Shown: piece by piece, positions 6,156-8,798 of the stretch
Layout: the number at the start of each line of letters is the position of its first letter
Numbering within the stretch: the first letter of the stretch is position 1
NCBI GenBank assembly: GCA_002393815.1
Contig: DGUB01000134.1
Location: forward strand, 1 to 8,798
DNA: 8,798 bases
Direction: 5' to 3'
Source of the DNA: Ruminococcus sp. UBA4321
GTDB taxonomy: Bacteria > Bacillota > Clostridia > Oscillospirales > Ruminococcaceae
Notes under the pieces: generated by a model
What the model was told of the DNA's origin: nothing
Seen by the model: only the letters and a program-made list of their open reading frames with translations
Databases searched by the model: none
Translations under genes and position numbers: made by a program

Positions 6156-6563
6156 ATGGAATTATGTGCAGGACAGTACCGTTATCTGCTGTGCATCTAC
6201 CGCATGGAGCATGAGAGAAACAGAATCCGCTGTGTCGATATCGCGAATGATTTAGGCGTAACCCGTCCCAGTGTCAGCAAAATGATGAAATGCATGGTTC
6301 GGATGGAACTTGTCGAGCCGGATTACTGCGAAGCCGTCAGATTAACGCCAATCGGAAAAGAAATTGCGGAACATTTCAACAAAGATTATGATATTACTTA
6401 TGCATTCTTCCGGAGAATCCTGAAACTCTCCCCGGCGGAATCCAAGGAAAATGCGTTTTTATTTCTTTCGACATTCTCGGAGAATACCGTCAAGAAATTA
6501 GGCACGGTTACAAGCCGGAGCCTTGAACATATCAAGAAAAGCCATCCCGCAGAGAAAAAATAA
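6156..6563 (+). CDS. DtxR/MntR-like winged-helix transcriptional regulator lacking evident metal ligands
   Basis: This 135-aa protein matches the N-terminal half of DtxR/MntR regulators. A first helix YLLCIYRME (10-18) precedes the helix-turn-helix IRCVDIANDLGVTRPSVSKMM at about 24-44, with a wing ending VRLTPIGKEIAEHF (61-74). The rest is a short dimerisation region about the length of MntR. Laid against Bacillus MntR from memory, ligand positions D8, E11, H77, E99, E102 and H103 fall on R9, L12, Y78, F101, L104 and S105, so the metal site seems absent. Five cysteines (4, 13, 26, 46, 58) sit in the DNA-binding half. AAAGGA lies 11 nt before the ATG. It is divergent from murD and 22 nt upstream of the tautomerase. 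A non-metal or thiol signal is possible, and MarR-like function cannot be excluded. Confidence 0.78.
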   Translation: MELCAGQYRYLLCIYRMEHERNRIRCVDIANDLGVTRPSVSKMMKCMVRMELVEPDYCEAVRLTPIGKEIAEHFNKDYDITYAFFRRILKLSPAESKENAFLFLSTFSENTVKKLGTVTSRSLEHIKKSHPAEKK

Positions 6564-6585
6564 TTTTATTAAAGGAGAAATTTTT

Positions 6586-6927
6586 ATGCCGTTTATCAAT
6601 GTCAAGACAAATCAGAGTGTTTCCAAAGCACAGCAGGAAACCATCAAAGCCGGACTCGGAAAAGCCATCGCCACACTGCCCGGCAAATCCGAACAGTGGC
6701 TTATGGTCGGAATCGAACCAGAATATATTCTTTATCATCAGGGAACAGATGCTCCGGCTGCTATGGTAGAAGTACAGATTTTCGGAGGGGCTTCCGGTTC
6801 TGCTTACAGCAAACTGACCGGGCAAATCAGTGATATCCTGAATGCGGAACTTTCTATTCCGAAGAACAGAATCTATGTCAGCTATACTTCCACTCCGGAC
6901 TGGGGTTTTAATGGAAGCAATTTCTAA
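6586..6927 (+). CDS. MIF-family (4-oxalocrotonate superfamily) tautomerase
   Basis: A 113-aa homologue of macrophage migration inhibitory factor, almost exactly the family length. Met is followed by Pro2, which becomes the catalytic N-terminal proline; Lys34 and Ile65 match MIF K32 and I64. YSKL (74-77), RIYVSY (95-100) and the ending GFNGSNF parallel human MIF. MIF Asn97 is Ser99 here, and the MIF CxxC is absent (AAMV). The expected activity is keto-enol tautomerisation, such as phenylpyruvate, in a cytosolic homotrimer; the natural substrate is unknown. The start is ATG 6586, with AAAGGAG 8 nt upstream. An in-frame ATG 63 nt earlier lies inside the regulator gene and would bury the essential proline, so it is rejected. 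Co-transcription with the regulator is likely; a strong terminator follows. Confidence 0.88.
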   Translation: MPFINVKTNQSVSKAQQETIKAGLGKAIATLPGKSEQWLMVGIEPEYILYHQGTDAPAAMVEVQIFGGASGSAYSKLTGQISDILNAELSIPKNRIYVSYTSTPDWGFNGSNF

Positions 6928-6942
6928 AAAGCATAAAAAATC

Positions 6943-6973
6943 AGGAGTGTACAGCAGTGTACACTCCTTTTTT
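6943..6973 (+). terminator. Rho-independent terminator after the tautomerase gene
   Basis: Perfect 11-bp arms AGGAGTGTACA (6943-6953) and TGTACACTCCT (6958-6968) flank a GCAG loop and run into six T residues (6968-6973). It lies 15 nt after the tautomerase stop. An A-run at 6935-6940 might allow weak function in the other direction. Confidence 0.92.
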
Positions 6974-6987
6974 CCCGAATTTGCGTA

Positions 6988-7018
6988 ATTGTAAAGCCAT
7001 GGTTGACAGATTGTAAAG
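6988..7018 (+). repeat. 9-bp direct repeat spaced 22 bp upstream of the XRE promoter
   Basis: ATTGTAAAG occurs at 6988-6996 and again at 7010-7018, start to start 22 bp, about two helical turns, so both copies face the same side of the DNA. The second copy ends 9 bp before the -35. This layout fits a direct-repeat activator site, for example for a response regulator, but the binding protein is unknown. Confidence 0.45.
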
Positions 7019-7027
7019 TCCGCTTGA

Positions 7028-7056
7028 TTGCATATAACCGCCGAATCTGGTATACT
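7028..7056 (+). promoter_or_regulatory. Sigma-A promoter of the XRE-membrane gene
   Basis: TTGCAT (7028-7033), a 17-nt spacer and TATACT (7051-7056), with TGG before the -10 as an extended element. The predicted start near 7063 leaves a leader of about 43 nt before ATG 7106. Confidence 0.68.
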
Positions 7057-7064
7057 GGAATCAT

Positions 7065-7078
7065 GGAACACAGGTTCC
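7065..7078. promoter_or_regulatory. Small inverted repeat at the XRE transcription start (candidate operator)
   Basis: GGAAC, ACAG and GTTCC form a 14-bp inverted repeat just downstream of the predicted transcription start. It could be an autoregulatory operator for the XRE protein, though the 5-bp arms are short enough to arise by chance. Confidence 0.3.
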
Positions 7079-7105
7079 GGAAATATTTTTCAGGAGGAAA
7101 GATTT

Positions 7106-8029
7106 ATGATTTTCGCAGACAAATTAATCGAATTAAGAAAGAAGAACGGCATGTCTCAAGAGGAGCTTGCAGAACAGATGCAGGTCAGCCGTCAGTCGGT
7201 TTCTAAATGGGAAGGTGCGCAGTCCGTTCCGGATTTGAACCGTATCTTAAAATTATCAGAAATTTTCGGTGTCAGCACGGATTACTTATTAAAAGACGAA
7301 CTCGAAACAGCTGTGACAGAACTGAATCCGGAAACGCTCAATGAAGAAAAAACGTTACATGCGGTTTCTCTGGAAGAAGCAGGAAAGTTTCTGGAAGTCA
7401 ATCAGCAGTGTGCCGTTCTGACGGCGTTAGCTGTAGCATTGTTTATTCTGTCTCCGGCAGTGATAATTCTGCTGGAAACTGTCAATGAGATACTGGGTGT
7501 TATAGTGATGTGGGTGATGATTGCCCTCGGCGTAGTACTCTGTATTCTGTCAGGACAGAAAAGCAAGCCTTATGATTATCTTGCAGAAGAAAATCTCGAT
7601 ACGGCTTATGGCGTTTCCGGCATGGTGAAAGAACGTCAGAATGCCTATGCTGTCAGACATACGATTGAAATCGTCATTGGTGTACTGTTCTGTATTCTGA
7701 GTGTGATTCCGGTTCTGGTGTCCGAAACGGAAATCAGTGCTGCTTTACTGCTTGTAATGATTTCGGCAGGGGTATTCCTGTTAGTGAAAACCGGAAGAAT
7801 TTCCGGCGGATTCAAGAAACTGCTCGAAGAAGACAGATATTCCAGAACCGAAAAAGTCGGCAGACAGAAAACAAGCTGGATTGCAGGCGTTTACTGGCTG
7901 ACTGCAACAGCCGTTTATCTAGCATGGAGTTTTCTTTCCGGCAGATGGGACATCACATGGATAGTATGGGCGATTTCCGGCATCCTGTTTGCGGTTGTGA
8001 TGATTCTTGCAAAGCAGTTCCGGAAATAA
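7106..8029 (+). CDS. XRE-family helix-turn-helix protein with six-helix membrane domain
   Basis: This 307-aa protein starts with a classic XRE/Cro helix-turn-helix domain at residues 4-62 (KLIELRKKNGMSQEELAEQM, then QVSRQSVSKWEGAQSVPDL and GVSTDYLL). A hydrophilic linker follows, then about six hydrophobic helices at roughly 102-122, 129-149, 186-206, 208-228, 257-277 and 283-303. It is therefore a membrane-anchored DNA-binding protein, a design common in Clostridia whose signal is mostly unknown. ATG 7106 is chosen because AGGAGG (7092-7097) lies 8 nt upstream and the HTH starts there; an in-frame TTG at 7028 lies within the promoter. It is transcribed alone between two terminators. The membrane part has no recognised enzymatic motif, so it may sense membrane stress or an integral partner; that is inference. 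Confidence 0.85.
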   Translation: MIFADKLIELRKKNGMSQEELAEQMQVSRQSVSKWEGAQSVPDLNRILKLSEIFGVSTDYLLKDELETAVTELNPETLNEEKTLHAVSLEEAGKFLEVNQQCAVLTALAVALFILSPAVIILLETVNEILGVIVMWVMIALGVVLCILSGQKSKPYDYLAEENLDTAYGVSGMVKERQNAYAVRHTIEIVIGVLFCILSVIPVLVSETEISAALLLVMISAGVFLLVKTGRISGGFKKLLEEDRYSRTEKVGRQKTSWIAGVYWLTATAVYLAWSFLSGRWDITWIVWAISGILFAVVMILAKQFRK

Positions 8030-8035
8030 AAATAT

Positions 8036-8067
8036 CTGCCGTACTCGTCGCGGAGTACGGCAGTTTT
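8036..8067. terminator. Bidirectional rho-independent terminator between convergent genes
   Basis: Perfect 11-bp arms CTGCCGTACTC (8036-8046) and GAGTACGGCAG (8053-8063) flank a six-base loop. On the plus strand TTTT follows; on the minus strand the hairpin is followed by ATATTTTTATT. It lies 6 nt after the XRE stop and 10 nt after the minus-strand gene's stop, so it serves both. Confidence 0.88.
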
Positions 8068-8077
8068 GATTTAATTA

Positions 8078-8545
8078 CTATAATTCTTCAATAGAATTTC
8101 CGACAATCCATGGAAGATAGGCATAAAAGTCGAGCTGTAAAGCAGGACGGGGAAAATCATCCGGCACTAAGTCATGCTTGTCAGAAATACAGTATTGAAA
8201 ATAATCCGGCAGTTCCGGAAAAACTTCCGGCGGCTGAATCAGATTTTCCGGCTGATGTACGATTGTTCCGACTACATAGTACATTCCCATATAAAGAATT
8301 GCTTCCTGATTCTGATATTCTGTTACAATAGGATAACTTAATTCGGAAAAATACCGCATATCTTCAATACCAATTTTCCGGAACGCTTCTCGGATTGCAG
8401 GATTGCAGCGTTTTGTCCAGTGCTTGAAATTCTTGCATCCTGAACAACGACAATAATCGGGAGAGTAGATAATTTTATTTTTATGATAGGATTTTGTTTT
8501 TTCCAAATCAATATCAGCAATAGTATTTTCAAACCTGAATAACAT
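8078..8545 (-). CDS. Hypothetical protein with C-x-C-x2-C motif; paralogue of the next upstream gene
   Basis: I do not recognise this 155-aa protein with confidence. It is soluble-looking with no signal peptide. Residues 30-40 (DYCRCSGCKNF) hold C32, C34 and C37, with C47 nearby, a possible metal or redox site. The C-terminal part carries ILYMGMYYVVGTIV (83-96) and FPRPALQLDFYAYLPWIVG (131-149), which match the partial gene upstream. I recall similar small proteins in clostridia as unnamed families, some near polymorphic toxins, so an immunity role is a guess only; no toxin is visible here. The ATG is 2 nt after the upstream stop and the nearest GGAG is about 16 nt away, so translation probably depends on coupling. 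It ends at the shared terminator. Confidence 0.7.
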   Translation of the reverse strand: MLFRFENTIADIDLEKTKSYHKNKIIYSPDYCRCSGCKNFKHWTKRCNPAIREAFRKIGIEDMRYFSELSYPIVTEYQNQEAILYMGMYYVVGTIVHQPENLIQPPEVFPELPDYFQYCISDKHDLVPDDFPRPALQLDFYAYLPWIVGNSIEEL

Positions 8546-8547
8546 GA

Positions 8548-8798
8548 TTAATTAATATAATTCTCCATCGAGGCGGCAATCATCCACGGAATATAGGCAC
8601 AGACTTCAATCTGCAAAATATCTTCCGGAAAGCCAGGAAGAGCCGGACTGATATACTCCGGAATGAAAATTCCGAAACTGTCCGTCAGTTTCCAGTCAGA
8701 GTTTGCGCCGTATTCGATAATTCTGCCGACAACATGATAAAATCCGCCGTATAACATGCCGTTATGACGCTTATAATCTTCTTTTTTCGTCCCGAACG
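8548..8798 (-). CDS. Hypothetical protein, partial at right edge; paralogue of the adjacent gene
   Basis: The reading frame is open to the window end, so the N-terminus lies outside; the internal Met at 8757 is not the start. The visible 82 residues begin FGTKKEDYKRHNG and contain MLYGGFYHVVGRII, aligning with ILYMGMYYVVGTIV of the next gene, and FPEDILQIEVCAYIPWMIA, aligning with FPRPALQLDFYAYLPWIVG. The two are clearly paralogues in tandem, 2 nt apart (TAA, TC, ATG), so they form one transcription unit whose promoter is beyond the window. The region holding the C-x-C-x2-C motif in its partner would lie outside the window here. Function unknown; cytosolic by lack of hydrophobic segments in the part seen. 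Confidence 0.72.
   Translation of the reverse strand, partial: FGTKKEDYKRHNGMLYGGFYHVVGRIIEYGANSDWKLTDSFGIFIPEYISPALPGFPEDILQIEVCAYIPWMIAASMENYIN

Noticed and set aside
7003..7008. TTGACA as the -35 for the XRE gene
   Set aside because: No -10-like hexamer lies 16-18 nt downstream (the closest, TATAAC, is 24 nt away). TTGCAT with a 17-nt spacer to TATACT fits.
6532..7071. Long open frame on the minus strand antisense to the tautomerase gene
   Set aside because: It runs through the strong terminator hairpin and the opposite-strand promoter region. The tautomerase on the plus strand has clear family motifs and a ribosome binding site, so this is a shadow frame.
1..8798. RNA genes, CRISPR arrays, insertion sequences, riboswitch leaders
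   Set aside because: No cloverleaf, regularly spaced repeats, transposase motifs with terminal repeats, or long structured leaders were seen; all untranslated gaps are short.

Overview
The window looks like a chromosomal stretch of a low-to-mid GC Firmicute, most likely a Ruminococcus-type member of the Oscillospiraceae. The grounds are strong AGGAGG-type ribosome binding sites, sigma-A promoters with extended -10 elements, a clostridial-style MurD, and a Met_gamma_lyase-family PLP enzyme typical of Gram-positives. This assignment is inferred from gene content; no marker rRNA is present. The word TTCCGG/CCGGAA is conspicuously common throughout.

Left part, minus strand (1-6063). A five-gene operon runs leftward from a promoter at 6035-6063: murD, two tandem M42-family metallopeptidases, a GNAT acetyltransferase, and a PLP enzyme of the methionine gamma-lyase/'aluminum resistance' family. 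Every junction overlaps (4, 7, 4 and about 14 nt), so the five are almost certainly co-transcribed and translationally coupled. Next comes a small four-cysteine zinc-ribbon gene (247-459) with its own extended -10 promoter inside the end of the PLP gene. A second cysteine-rich segment lies one base out of frame after its stop codon, suggesting a frameshifted 104-aa protein. At the left edge, the first 18 codons of another CxxC protein run off the window behind a near-consensus promoter.

Centre, plus strand (6107-6973). Divergent from murD is a two-gene unit: a DtxR/MntR-like winged-helix regulator that appears to lack the usual metal ligands, and a bacterial MIF-type tautomerase. A strong 11-bp-stem terminator ends the unit. 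The murD/regulator intergenic region holds an 11-bp-arm inverted repeat over the murD -35 and a 12-bp palindrome at the regulator's predicted start site.

Right part (6974-8798). A plus-strand gene encodes an XRE-type DNA-binding domain fused to a six-helix membrane domain, preceded by a 9-bp direct repeat spaced 22 bp. It converges, across a two-way terminator, on two minus-strand paralogous genes of unknown function, the second cut by the window edge.

No RNA gene, CRISPR array, insertion sequence or integrase is visible. All gaps between genes are under 200 bases. The most unusual features are the regulator without metal ligands beside a tautomerase, the frameshifted zinc ribbon, the paired M42 peptidases in a murD operon, and the tandem unknown paralogues.
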